A stretch of 47,265 bases of DNA from Bacteroidota bacterium (GCA_025362395.1 JANYGK010000089.1:1-47265); one strand, 5' to 3'. Shown: positions 25,759-34,306, counted from the first letter of the stretch. The notes: generated by a model from the letters alone, not told the origin. Program-made: numbers and translations.

Positions 25759-26406
25759 TTATTTCTTTGCATCTGCTAAAAACTGCGCTAAACCTTTATC
25801 CGTTAAAGGGTGGTTTAATAAAGCAGCAATAGCCGAAAGTGGTGCTGTAATAACATCTGCGCCTAATTTAGCACATTGTATAATGTGTAACGGATGACGC
25901 ACAGAAGCTGCTAAAATTTCTGTTTGGTAATTGTAGTTATCAAAAATTAAACGAATATCTGCAATTAATTCCATTCCGTCCTGGCTTATATCATCTAAGC
26001 GGCCAACAAATGGAGAAACATACGTAGCACCTGCTTTAGCCGCTAATAAAGCTTGCCCTGCAGAAAACACCAATGTACAGTTTGTTTTAATACCTTTTTC
26101 GCTGAAATATTTAATGGCTTTTAAGCCCTCTTTTATCATCGGTATTTTTACCACAATACGCTCATGTAGTTCTGCCAAAGCTTCACCTTCACGCACCATG
26201 CCTTCAAAATCAGTGGCAATAACCTCTGCGCTTACGTCGCCGGTGGTTATTTTACAAATATCTACATAATGCTTTAAAATATTATCCTGCTCTTTAATGC
26301 CTTCCTTAGCCATTAAGGATGGATTAGTCGTTACCCCGTCTAATACGCCAAGTTCTTGCGCTTCTTTGATCTGTCCTAAATTTGCCGTATCAATAAAAAA
26401 TTTCAT
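25759..26406 (-). CDS. Fructose-6-phosphate aldolase / small transaldolase
   Basis: The 215-residue protein belongs to the TalC/FSA family, shorter than classical transaldolase. It has [20 protein letters not shown] at the start, [13 protein letters not shown], and the Schiff-base lysine in [16 protein letters not shown] near residue 86. The later motif is [19 protein letters not shown]. It either moves dihydroxyacetone units in the pentose phosphate pathway or cleaves fructose-6-phosphate, and sequence alone does not separate these. It is a single transcription unit. Confidence 0.92.
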   Translation of the reverse strand: MKFFIDTANLGQIKEAQELGVLDGVTTNPSLMAKEGIKEQDNILKHYVDICKITTGDVSAEVIATDFEGMVREGEALAELHERIVVKIPMIKEGLKAIKYFSEKGIKTNCTLVFSAGQALLAAKAGATYVSPFVGRLDDISQDGMELIADIRLIFDNYNYQTEILAASVRHPLHIIQCAKLGADVITAPLSAIAALLNHPLTDKGLAQFLADAKK

Positions 26407-26572
26407 AAGTGGTTTGAGTTTAAGTGTAATTAAATTATTCGGTTTTTAAATATTTAGTGTTTGGAAAACACATAATTAGTAATGAATTATATATTTTTGT
26501 GTAAATTTAAAATAAGCTAAAACATAATCTATACAATGTTTGTAGATTGTTTAAAGTTTATTTGTTACGGAA

Positions 26573-27268
26573 ATGAAGAAAAAAAAGATAGTTGTTTTTA
26601 GCGGTGCGGGAATGAGTGCGGAAAGCGGGATCAAAACATTCAGAGATGCCGGCGGACTATGGGAAGAATTTAAAATAGAAGAAGTTGCCACTTACGATGC
26701 ATGGACTAAAAATCAAAAATTAGTATTAGACTTTTATAACCAACGCCGTAAACAGGTAATGGAAGCGGCTCCCAATGAGGCCCACAAACTTGTTGCAGAA
26801 TTGCAAAAGAAATTTGATGTGCAGGTAATTACCCAAAATATAGATGATCTGCATGAACGCGCCGGCAGTAAAAAAGTATTACACCTTCACGGCGAAATTA
26901 TGAAAAGCCGCAGCAGTATTTCTAATCATTTAATATATGATCTTAAAGAGTGGGAAATAAAGCAGGGCGATCTTAGCGAGGACGGCTCCCAACTTCGTCC
27001 GCATATTGTATGGTTTGGAGAAGCGGTTCCTGAAATGGATACAGCAACAGCCCTTACAGAGCAAGCGGATATTTTTATTACTATAGGAACTTCTTTAAAT
27101 GTATACCCGGCCGCCAACCTTATTCATGTGGTAGACAGCTCTACACCCAAATTTTTAATTGACCCGGGAGATTTTAATTTAGATTACATTAAAAATTTGA
27201 CGGTTATAAAAGCGAAAGCAGTTGAAGGAATGGACATTTTAATAAAGAAACTCAACGAGTATATTTAA
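26573..27268 (+). CDS. Sirtuin-type NAD-dependent protein deacylase without zinc cysteines
   Basis: The 231-residue sirtuin has the NAD loop SGAGMSAESGIKTFRDAGG (residues 10-28), TQNIDDLHERAGS near 87, and the catalytic His106 in LHLHGEI. It carries Tyr55 and Arg58 in DFYNQRRKQ, the YxxR pair that binds succinyl or malonyl groups in CobB/SIRT5. The four zinc-binding cysteines usual in sirtuins are missing, since the segment after HGEI has none. It likely removes acyl groups from lysines. It is divergent from the aldolase gene. Confidence 0.9.
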   Translation: MKKKKIVVFSGAGMSAESGIKTFRDAGGLWEEFKIEEVATYDAWTKNQKLVLDFYNQRRKQVMEAAPNEAHKLVAELQKKFDVQVITQNIDDLHERAGSKKVLHLHGEIMKSRSSISNHLIYDLKEWEIKQGDLSEDGSQLRPHIVWFGEAVPEMDTATALTEQADIFITIGTSLNVYPAANLIHVVDSSTPKFLIDPGDFNLDYIKNLTVIKAKAVEGMDILIKKLNEYI

Positions 27269-27348
27269 TTTTGTCTTCAATACGTCTTGTGCAATTTTTC
27301 TTTTTCCCGGGAATTTCAACTAATTTAGTTTAAAATTATTATCTGATC

Positions 27349-28599
27349 ATGAGTACGCTATCCACCGTTAAATGCCCCAATTGCAAACATGAATTTCAGC
27401 CGGGAGACGCTATTTCCGCTGAGATAGAAGGTAAAATAAAAGCGCGATATGTTGAGCGTTTTAATAAAGATCAAAAAGACTTAGCAGATAAAGAACGCCT
27501 TTTAGAAAAGCAACTAGAGCTTGTAAAAAAGCAACAGGAAGATCAGGAAAGCATTATTGCAGATAAAGTCAAGCTTCAAAAGTCAGTATTAGAACAGGAA
27601 GCTATTAAAAAAGCGGCTTCTGAAATGCAAATGCAAATGGAGCTGTTAAATAAGGAGCTAACCGAAAAATCACTAAAATTAAAAGAGAGTCAAGGCAAAG
27701 AATTAGAATTTTTGTTAAAAGAAAAAGAGATAAAAAATAAAGAAGCGGAACTTGAAATTACAATTCAAAAAAAACTACTACAAGAGCGGGAGCAATTTAC
27801 AGAACAAATTAAGAGGCAGGAGAATGAACGTAATTCCTTAAAAGAAAAAGAACATCAGATGCAGATGCTGGAATTAAAAAAGCAGCTTGATGATCAAAAA
27901 AAATTAACCGAAGAAATGGTGCGAAAACAGGGGCAAGGATCTATGCAGCTGCAGGGCGAAGTACATGAATTGGCCTTAGAAGATTTGTTACGGAGCACAT
28001 TTCCGTTTGATACAGTTGAAGAAGTAGGAAAGGGAGTTAAAGGGGCGGACGCTATTCATATTATTAAAAATTCGTTAGGGCAAACCTGCGGAAAAATAAT
28101 TTACGAAAGTAAGCGTACCAAAGCTTTCAGTAACGAATGGATAGATAAGTTAAAACACGATATGCGAAACTCCCAGGCCGATCTTGCCGTAATTGTTACG
28201 GAAACAATGCCTAAGGATATGGATCGCTTTGGGATGAGAGAAGGAGTTTGGATCTGCAGCTTTTCGGAAGCGAAATCACTATCGTTTGTATTAAGAGACA
28301 GCTTAATTAAAATTTACGCGGCACAAGCCAGCCAAGAAAATAAAGGAGATAAAATGAGCATGCTGTATTCATACCTTACAGGTGTTGAATTTAAGCAACA
28401 GATAGAAGCCATTGTAGAAGGTTTTACAGAGCTTCAGGAAGGAATTGCCAAAGAAAAAAACGCGATGGCGAAAATCTGGAAAGAAAGAGAAAAACAACTT
28501 GAAAAAGTATTATTAAACACAACTAATTTTTACGGTTCGGTAAAAGGAATAGCGGGTAATGCTATATCCGATATTAAAAAACTGGAGTTGGGAGAGTAG
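27349..28599 (+). CDS. DUF2130 coiled-coil protein
   Basis: The 416-residue protein starts with a half zinc ribbon (CPNCKHEF, residues 9-16). A long coiled coil rich in Lys, Glu and Gln follows (about 30-200). The DUF2130 domain comes next (about 200-380), with EDLLRSTFPFDTVEEVGKGV and GADAIHII. The sequence D-AIHII with IIYESKRTKAF resembles the D-ExK core of PD-(D/E)xK nucleases; that is my inference. The family is widespread and its function is not established. It has an independent position with an 80-base upstream gap. Confidence 0.88.
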   Translation: MSTLSTVKCPNCKHEFQPGDAISAEIEGKIKARYVERFNKDQKDLADKERLLEKQLELVKKQQEDQESIIADKVKLQKSVLEQEAIKKAASEMQMQMELLNKELTEKSLKLKESQGKELEFLLKEKEIKNKEAELEITIQKKLLQEREQFTEQIKRQENERNSLKEKEHQMQMLELKKQLDDQKKLTEEMVRKQGQGSMQLQGEVHELALEDLLRSTFPFDTVEEVGKGVKGADAIHIIKNSLGQTCGKIIYESKRTKAFSNEWIDKLKHDMRNSQADLAVIVTETMPKDMDRFGMREGVWICSFSEAKSLSFVLRDSLIKIYAAQASQENKGDKMSMLYSYLTGVEFKQQIEAIVEGFTELQEGIAKEKNAMAKIWKEREKQLEKVLLNTTNFYGSVKGIAGNAISDIKKLELGE

Positions 28600-28632
28600 G
28601 CTTTCAATTTATAAAATAAACTAGGATAGAAG

Positions 28633-28700
28633 TTGTCACCCTGAATTTGTTTAAAGGAGTTTTTATGAGATACTGAAACTAGTTCCGCATAACGTGATCA
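28633..28700. repeat. REP-like element of the GTCACCCTGAA...GCATAACGTGA type
   Basis: A CACCCTGAATTTGTTTA half and a GAAACTAGTTCCGCATAACG half are related as imperfect reverse complements. They match in style a class of intergenic palindromes often seen in Bacteroidota. Only one copy is visible here. Confidence 0.5.
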
Positions 28701-28714
28701 ATTAAAATCATAAC

Positions 28715-29221
28715 TTACTTTTTCCAAACTACCTCATACCAGTCATTACTGCCATTTACTGAAAGCTCAAAAGCGGGGTGAGTATGTAATTTCACGATCT
28801 TATTAAAAGCATATTCACCTGCTTCTTTCAAAGCAGGGACTAAAACTTCCCAGCATTCACCATCCGAATTTTCCTCCCATTCTTTAGGCATGTTTTGATT
28901 AGTAATGGTTTTAAAATCGGTTAATTCAAAGTCGGCCGGGTTACAATTCCTGCTTACAGGCTCAAACAAATTAGCTTGTGCAATATCTCCTTCGGCTGTA
29001 AAATACTCGTGTTGTTTTTTACTCCATGTATTTGCTTCTTCCACTATAATATCCGAATTTTCTTTACTGTCAAAGCTTATAGAGCTGATAGCCCCGTTTG
29101 GGTCTGTCCATATACTTGTCGTATAAATTTCAAATTCAGGATAGCTTTCCGCTAATTCTTTTATGGCTTTATCAACCATTGCAGTCATTTCTTTAAAAAA
29201 TATATCTTGCTTAAATTTCAT
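28715..29221 (-). CDS. Hypothetical protein, 168 residues
   Basis: This acidic soluble protein has no signal peptide. The N-terminal half resembles a DUF4303-like pattern (MVDKAIKELAESYPEFEIYT, then SIWTDPNGAISSISFDSKEN) but I am not sure of the family. The C-terminal part has HTHPAFELSVNGSNDWYEV. Proteins of this kind are often immunity or contact-system related, but no toxin gene is nearby. Coding quality looks real, as the frame is complete and has normal composition. Confidence 0.7.
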   Translation of the reverse strand: MKFKQDIFFKEMTAMVDKAIKELAESYPEFEIYTTSIWTDPNGAISSISFDSKENSDIIVEEANTWSKKQHEYFTAEGDIAQANLFEPVSRNCNPADFELTDFKTITNQNMPKEWEENSDGECWEVLVPALKEAGEYAFNKIVKLHTHPAFELSVNGSNDWYEVVWKK

Positions 29222-29505
29222 ATAATAAGGGATTAAGTTAGTAAGGTGTGACGTGTTATTTATAGAAAGAAATACTACCGGATCTTTTATAAGATAATCA
29301 AAGCAAAGCTAAATGTTTCAACGACATTTACAAAGTTCAAATACCCTATGTTTTAATTGACAATATTTCAACATATACAATATGTGCGGGTTTTATATTT
29401 TGTCTCTTTATATTTATTAAACAGAGAGCCTTTGTTTTCGCAAGCATTATTAGGCATAACCCGGCAAAAAAATATTTTCTTAATTAACCCATACTGTTAA
29501 GACAC

Positions 29506-29919
29506 ATGAAAATTTTAGCTCTCGATAAAAGAGTTGAGATCATTGCAACAGAAGTGTGCGAGCCTTTTATGGTTAAGCTTCGCAGCGATGGTATTATTCA
29601 TTTACACACATCAAGCAATTTAGAATTTAATATTGAATCGCTAAAGCAATTTAATAGTGTTATGGGCAAAATGCTCAATTATAAACAGACTCCTTTATTA
29701 ATAACACTCGACGAATTTGCGATCCCTCTTGTAGAGACCCGCGTATTTTGGGCAAAAAAAGAATCCTGTCCCTATGCATTAGCCGATGCTTATGTGGCAA
29801 CTAATTTCGGACATAAATTTATCGGTAATTTTTATTTAAAGTTTAATAAGCAGGGTCGGCCTACTAAAATATTTGCAACAGAGCAGGAAGCTGTCAGTTG
29901 GCTCAGAACTTTTTTATGA
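29506..29919 (+). CDS. STAS/SEC14-like domain protein (DUF7793-type)
   Basis: The 137-residue protein has the pattern LRSDGIIHLHTSSNLEFNIE, then TPLLITLDEFAIPLVETRVF and WAKKESCPYALADAYVATN, then GNFYLKFNKQGRPTKIFATE, ending in AVSWLRTFL. I recognise this order from a conserved small-protein family of Bacteroidota that adopts a STAS/SpoIIAA-like fold. Its role is unknown. A strong bidirectional hairpin starts 4 bases after the stop. Confidence 0.72.
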   Translation: MKILALDKRVEIIATEVCEPFMVKLRSDGIIHLHTSSNLEFNIESLKQFNSVMGKMLNYKQTPLLITLDEFAIPLVETRVFWAKKESCPYALADAYVATNFGHKFIGNFYLKFNKQGRPTKIFATEQEAVSWLRTFL

Positions 29920-29922
29920 ACG

Positions 29923-29950
29923 AAAATCCGGAGATGCTCCCCGGATTTTT
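29923..29950. terminator. Bidirectional terminator between convergent genes
   Basis: AAAATCCGG (29923-29931) pairs with CCGGATTTT (29941-29949) around AGATGCTCC, with a T-rich flank after it. It separates the convergent genes at 29506-29919 and 29959-30465. Confidence 0.88.
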
Positions 29951-29958
29951 GTTTTATA

Positions 29959-30465
29959 TTATCTATGATGTCCGTAATGTCCGCCACCGCCCCCATGATA
30001 ACCTCCGTGATAACCATGATAACCTCCATAAGACCTATAACCGCCTCCCCAGCCCCAACCACGACTCCAACCCCAAGGATTGTACCCGAAGTATGGCGAA
30101 CCACCTACCCTCACATTTACTATAGGACGAGGAGTAACATAAACAGTATTACCGCTTTGTGAATAGTTAGGGTTATTATTGTTGTTATTAATGGCCTGAC
30201 TTTGAGTGTTCGCATCGTTAGTATTAGCAGGTTTAGAAAAAACATCTTTTGCCCCGTTTTTATATTCTATCACCACAACATCCGACTTGCTGATAACATA
30301 CATAGGCCCATCAGGATTTGAGGCTCTTTTGTATTTTATGTCATCTTTAGTTATTTCCATAACTTTGCCCGTTAACACATTTCCTTCTATAGTATATAAA
30401 GTATCTTGTGAAAATAAACGGGTGCTGAATAAAAAAGCGATAATTAAACATTGAATAGTTTTCAT
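29959..30465 (-). CDS. Secreted protein with Gly/His/Tyr-rich tail
   Basis: The 168-residue protein has a signal peptide ending STRLFSQ (residue 19). A small conserved domain follows (about 20-75), with LTGKVMEITKDDIKYKRASN and SDVVVIEYKNGAKDVF, a pattern common in Bacteroidota periplasmic proteins. An Asn-rich linker leads to about 45 residues of G, Y, H and W repeats such as GYHGYHGGYHGGGGGHYGHH. The tail could bind metal or aid surface adhesion, which is speculation. The function is unknown. Confidence 0.78.
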   Translation of the reverse strand: MKTIQCLIIAFLFSTRLFSQDTLYTIEGNVLTGKVMEITKDDIKYKRASNPDGPMYVISKSDVVVIEYKNGAKDVFSKPANTNDANTQSQAINNNNNNPNYSQSGNTVYVTPRPIVNVRVGGSPYFGYNPWGWSRGWGWGGGYRSYGGYHGYHGGYHGGGGGHYGHHR

Positions 30466-30640
30466 GACTTTAATTTTACTTGAAGTTACAGAGTTATACG
30501 CATCTATTAAGTTTTCGAATGTTAAAAATCTGAAATTATAAGTTATTTAACGGTATCTTTTTGAAAGTCTTGTAAGCATTCACACTCATTTTGTGAATTG
30601 TTTTATTCTTTTATAAATAAAAGATACCATTAAAGCATAT

Positions 30641-31222
30641 TTAATCGTAGGTTTTATTCAGTATCTTAAGGCTGTTAAAACAGTTGTCTGTGCCAATATC
30701 AATTTTAGTTACAGAAGAGTAATCTACCGGAATTTTAAAGGCATTTTTAAGTGGGATTTCTAATATTGCTATAATAAAAGAGCGGATTACACCGGCATGC
30801 GTAACAATGGCTACTTTTTTATAATTTTTTTTAACTAGTTCAATAATGAAATGATTGACACGATTATTCAGTTCAATGAAGCTTTCGCCATTAGGCATTT
30901 TAACAGTTACAAAATCCTGCATCCACTTGTTTAAATCTTGTTGCTCTATGGCATCCCATTTTTTCATTTCCCAATCACCAAAGTTTAATTCAAGTAATCT
31001 TTTATCAGGAATAACCATCGGCTCTTTAGTTTTAATAAGCTCTGCCAATTGATGACATCTGCTTAACGGGCTTGAGTAAACAACATCAATGTCCTTAGGA
31101 AGATAATGCAGTAACTTTTCTGATTCAGTATTGAACAAGTCAGCCAAAGGAATATCGGATTGCCCATAGCAAATTCCTTTTTCAATTTTTGGTGTAGTAT
31201 GTCGGATTAAATAAACTTCCAT
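30641..31222 (-). CDS. cobC: Alpha-ribazole phosphatase-like histidine phosphatase
   Basis: The 193-residue protein is a histidine phosphatase. The phosphohistidine motif is LIRHTTPKIEKGICYGQSDI (His8), Arg is in SSPLSRC, Glu is in LLELNFGDWE, and the second His is in VTHAGVI. It overlaps cobS by 16 bases, and this supports assignment to removing phosphate from alpha-ribazole-5'-phosphate or adenosylcobalamin-phosphate. It is the last gene of a three-gene cobalamin operon. Confidence 0.88.
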   Translation of the reverse strand: MEVYLIRHTTPKIEKGICYGQSDIPLADLFNTESEKLLHYLPKDIDVVYSSPLSRCHQLAELIKTKEPMVIPDKRLLELNFGDWEMKKWDAIEQQDLNKWMQDFVTVKMPNGESFIELNNRVNHFIIELVKKNYKKVAIVTHAGVIRSFIIAILEIPLKNAFKIPVDYSSVTKIDIGTDNCFNSLKILNKTYD

Positions 31223-31968
31223 AAAATTATAAAAAATAAATAAAAACCAACTTCACATACCTGTTGTGTTGCTCCAAGACAGTCGCCTGTGTAGCCACCA
31301 ATCCATTTGGTAAAATATCGTCCGAGAAATACTTTAATAAAATAAACAGGAATTAAAAGAAGAAAAACATATTGGCTTTTAAAAACGAGAAGAGCTGTAA
31401 CCCCAAATAATAGAGCAATCACAAAGTTACTCGAGCTTAAAGATTTAGCAACCGGTTTTGCCTTACTGTCTTCATTTTCTCTCACATAATGATGCGTTAA
31501 AATAAATGATGCCGCACAAAAACGACTGTAGGCATGAGCCGAAAAGATAACTAGCGGAATAAACTTACTGTCTATACTTAATAACAGATAAAACTTAAAC
31601 AGAAAAATAAAAATTAATCCAATAGCGCCATAGGCTCCAACACGGCTATCTTTCATAATATCCAGAATTTTTTCCTTAGTCCATCCGCCTCCAAAGCCAT
31701 CGCATACATCAGCAAATCCATCTTCGTGAAAAGCCCCGGTAATTAAGATCCCGGAAACAAAAGATAGGATTAGGGAAACTTCTTTACTTAAATAAAATGA
31801 AGCTAAATAGAATACTAAAGCGCAAGCGCCACCAACTATCCAACCAATTAAAGGAAAATAACGGGTTGCTTTATTTAAATATTCCGCATCATGGTTTATC
31901 CATTTAGGGCAAGGGATACGGGTATAAAACATCAAAGCGGTAAAAAATATTTTTATTTCTTTTTTCAT
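31207..31968 (-). CDS. cobS: Adenosylcobinamide-GDP ribazoletransferase
   Basis: The protein is 253 residues from the ATG at 31968. The longer frame adds 16 residues overlapping the upstream gene. CobS signatures are FYTRIPCPKW near the start and the acidic GAFHEDGFADVCDGFGGG, then MKDSRVGAYGAIG. Six or so hydrophobic helices fit an inner membrane enzyme. It joins adenosylcobinamide-GDP and alpha-ribazole phosphate. The upstream BluB-CobT stop is 1 base before its start. Confidence 0.93.
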   Translation of the reverse strand: MKKEIKIFFTALMFYTRIPCPKWINHDAEYLNKATRYFPLIGWIVGGACALVFYLASFYLSKEVSLILSFVSGILITGAFHEDGFADVCDGFGGGWTKEKILDIMKDSRVGAYGAIGLIFIFLFKFYLLLSIDSKFIPLVIFSAHAYSRFCAASFILTHHYVRENEDSKAKPVAKSLSSSNFVIALLFGVTALLVFKSQYVFLLLIPVYFIKVFLGRYFTKWIGGYTGDCLGATQQVCEVGFYLFFIILWKFI

Positions 31969-31969
31969 A

Positions 31970-33652
31970 TTAATTTTTATTTGATACTTCCGCACTTTCA
32001 AAACTTGACATTTCATTTAGGAAAACAACTGCCGATTGAATAATCGGAAACGCTATTGCACACCCGGTTCCTTCTCCAAGTCGCATATCCAATTGTAATA
32101 TTTCTTTTACTTCTAAGTAGTTTAAAAGTATTCTATGTCCCTTCTCTGCGGAACAATGGCAGAAAATTGCATTCCGTTTTATAGCAGGGTTAATTTTATA
32201 GGCAATCAAAAACGCGACACTGCTAATGAAGCCATCCACGAGGATTATCATATTGTTGTTATACGCTTCCAACATTCCCCCTGCCATCTGTAAAATTTCA
32301 AACCCCCCGAAATAAGATAGGATGCTGTACAATTCCTTATCACTTTTATAATTGCTAAGAGCTTGTTTGAGTATACCATGTTTTTTTGAAAACCTCTTTT
32401 CACTTATACCCGTTCCGTTTCCAATACATTGCTCAATTGGAATATTACACAATAAGCTCATTAAAACAGACGCGCTTGATGTATTTCCGATGCCCATCTC
32501 ACCAAAACCAATAGTGTTGCATTCTGTGCCAATTATTTTAGTTACAACTTCAGCCCCTTTATTTAAGCATTCATGCACTTGGCTTAAACTCATAGCAGGA
32601 TCATACAAAAACGATTGTGTTCCTTTTCCAATCTTATTATTTATTAATGATGCATTGAATGGAAAATCGTAATTCACTCCTGCATCAACTATGACCAGTT
32701 CTATACTATGTTGTTTACAAAAGACATTAATAGCTGCACCGCCTGATGAAAAATTATCAACCATTTGCCGGGTTACGTCCTGTGGATAAGCGCTTACCCC
32801 ATGTTGTGCAATACCATGATCGGCGGCAAATACAACTATATGAGGCCTGTTTATTTTAGGTTCTTTACTGCTGAATACTTTTCCGATTTGTAACGCAATT
32901 TTCTCTAAAACACCTAAAGAACCAAGTGGTTTTGTTTTATTATCAATGATAAATTGCAACTCTTCGCTAATTGATTTGTTATTATTTTGGAAATAATTTT
33001 TACTATTCTGATTGCAATCCAATATTTCCTTATTCAAACAATTAATTTCTGAAACCATTGGCTCCTTCAATTTGTCTTTCCATTTTAATTGTTGCAACAT
33101 GGGTTGATTCTCATAATCAGTTGCGGGTTTCCCTATACAAAAATATCCGAGGGGCTCCATCTCTTCCGGTAATCCAAGTATTTTTTTAAATTGATAATAG
33201 TTGAGTATGGATACCCAACCCATAGAATAACCTTGTTCAGTTAATGACAACCAAATATTTTGTACTGCACAAACTGAACTAAATTTCAATGTTTCATTAC
33301 TTGCGATAGTACCGATAGAAAAATTATTCAATACTGATCTGTCATAGCATATTACTAATCCAACCGGAGCATCAATAATGGCTTCCAACTTTAAGGACGA
33401 GTATGCTGTTTTTTGAGACTCGTTATTAATTTTCCGATAAGCCTTTTGATTGTATTCTTCAAATAATTTTTTAATCTCCTGTTTTATTTCTGCTGATTTG
33501 ATAATGTAGTATCGCGTAGCATCTGTTAGCCCAACGGATGGAGCACTATGTCCTGCTTGCAAAGCTTTCTTTATAACATTATCGGGTACGACTTCACTTT
33601 TAAAATGTCGAGTATCACGTCTTAATATAAATATTTCTTCCAGCGTTGCCAT
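31970..33652 (-). CDS. Fused BluB-CobT: DMB synthase and DMB phosphoribosyltransferase
   Basis: The 560-residue protein joins two cobalamin enzymes. Residues 1 to about 200 are BluB, a flavin nitroreductase-fold enzyme that makes 5,6-dimethylbenzimidazole from FMN (RRDTRHFKSE, GHSAPSVGLTDATRYY, and the end GYFCIGKPATDYENQP). Residues about 222-560 are CobT: KPLGSLG near 241, ADHGIAQHGVSAYPQDVTRQ near 277, GEMGIGNT near 384, and the catalytic Glu in RLGEGTGCA. The product of the first domain is the substrate of the second. No cobU or corrin-ring genes are in the window, so this organism may salvage cobinamide. I saw no cobalamin riboswitch upstream. Confidence 0.92.
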   Translation of the reverse strand: MATLEEIFILRRDTRHFKSEVVPDNVIKKALQAGHSAPSVGLTDATRYYIIKSAEIKQEIKKLFEEYNQKAYRKINNESQKTAYSSLKLEAIIDAPVGLVICYDRSVLNNFSIGTIASNETLKFSSVCAVQNIWLSLTEQGYSMGWVSILNYYQFKKILGLPEEMEPLGYFCIGKPATDYENQPMLQQLKWKDKLKEPMVSEINCLNKEILDCNQNSKNYFQNNNKSISEELQFIIDNKTKPLGSLGVLEKIALQIGKVFSSKEPKINRPHIVVFAADHGIAQHGVSAYPQDVTRQMVDNFSSGGAAINVFCKQHSIELVIVDAGVNYDFPFNASLINNKIGKGTQSFLYDPAMSLSQVHECLNKGAEVVTKIIGTECNTIGFGEMGIGNTSSASVLMSLLCNIPIEQCIGNGTGISEKRFSKKHGILKQALSNYKSDKELYSILSYFGGFEILQMAGGMLEAYNNNMIILVDGFISSVAFLIAYKINPAIKRNAIFCHCSAEKGHRILLNYLEVKEILQLDMRLGEGTGCAIAFPIIQSAVVFLNEMSSFESAEVSNKN

Positions 33653-33864
33653 AAATGTTAGAATTGTTGTTTTATAAAGGTATTAAATCGCAGAAATAAA
33701 AATATAATCCTTTTCATCTATACAAATGGAATTATAATAGTCATTTTTTGAGCCCTTAGATTTAGGATATTCAAGATACACTATTTTTTACATTTTCGCT
33801 ACATACGTCTACGGTGTCAGGCAAATCCTTATAAAGGATTGGTCAATAATTCTTCCTAAAAAAT

Positions 33865-34053
33865 TTATTCAAAAACGTACCGTTGACCACCGGGATTTTG
33901 AACTGTACCTGCAACATAAATTCTTTCTTGTTAAGGGAGTACTTCCATAATACCGGTTGCTCCCGAATTTTTAATTTGTTCATTTGGAAATAACGAAGAT
34001 ACTCCTGTAAATGTCCATTGTTGGAGCTTTCCAAGTATAACTTGCGCTTTCAT
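33865..34053 (-). pseudogene. Possible degraded small ORF interrupted by one stop
   Basis: An ATG at 34053 opens 40 codons (MKAQVILGKLQQW...), which end at a TAA at 33931-33933. The same frame continues for 20 more codons with a credible segment, IYVAGTVQNPGGQRYVFE, and ends at 33865. A single C-to-T change (CAA to TAA) would explain the break. No family is recognised, and chance is possible. Confidence 0.28.
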
Positions 34054-34134
34054 TAAATTAATTTTACTAGTTTTTTAATGGTTTATAATGTAAATGTAGG
34101 TAAAAGTAAGCATTTGCATAAACTCTATTTAAGC

Positions 34135-34158
34135 AAAAAACCCCTCTAATGGCGGGGC
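34135..34158 (-). terminator. Minus-strand terminator next to the distal att repeat
   Basis: On the minus strand, CCCC and GGGG form a short stem across a nine-base loop, followed by six Ts. It lies about 38 bases downstream (in minus-strand sense) of the att copy at 34196-34215. I infer that it was the original terminator of the tRNA-Arg gene before the element was inserted. Confidence 0.6.
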
Positions 34159-34195
34159 TTCTCTGTGTTTTCGGTACTTTGTAATTTCTGTTATT

Positions 34196-34215
34196 GTGAC
34201 CCCGATTTTATCGAA
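34196..34215 (-). repeat. Distal attachment-site copy (tRNA-Arg 3' end)
   Basis: Twelve bases match the tRNA-Arg 3' end exactly, and TTCGA (minus sense) is retained at a shift of one base. It is in the same orientation as the tRNA and is followed on the minus strand by a terminator. Confidence 0.7.
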
Positions 34216-34275
34216 ATTGGAAAAAAGCGGTACATTGAAAATATAAAGCATAGCCCGTAAGCTGTATTTATATTT

Positions 34276-34306
34276 ATCCCGAACCTGAATGCTTCGGGAT
34301 TTTTTT
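34276..34306 (+). terminator. Orphan plus-strand terminator
   Basis: ATCCCGAA (34276-34283) pairs with TTCGGGAT (34293-34300), followed by seven Ts. No plus-strand gene precedes it. It may be left from a deleted cargo gene of the element, or it may end an unannotated small RNA. Confidence 0.75.

Noticed and set aside
28715-29221. An immunity protein of a contact-dependent toxin system
   Set aside because: There is no neighbouring toxin, Rhs or secretion gene, so the idea has no support beyond resemblance.
33843-34034. 63-codon minus-strand frame
   Set aside because: It lacks any recognisable domain, and the other frame of the same segment (33865-34053) looks more protein-like.
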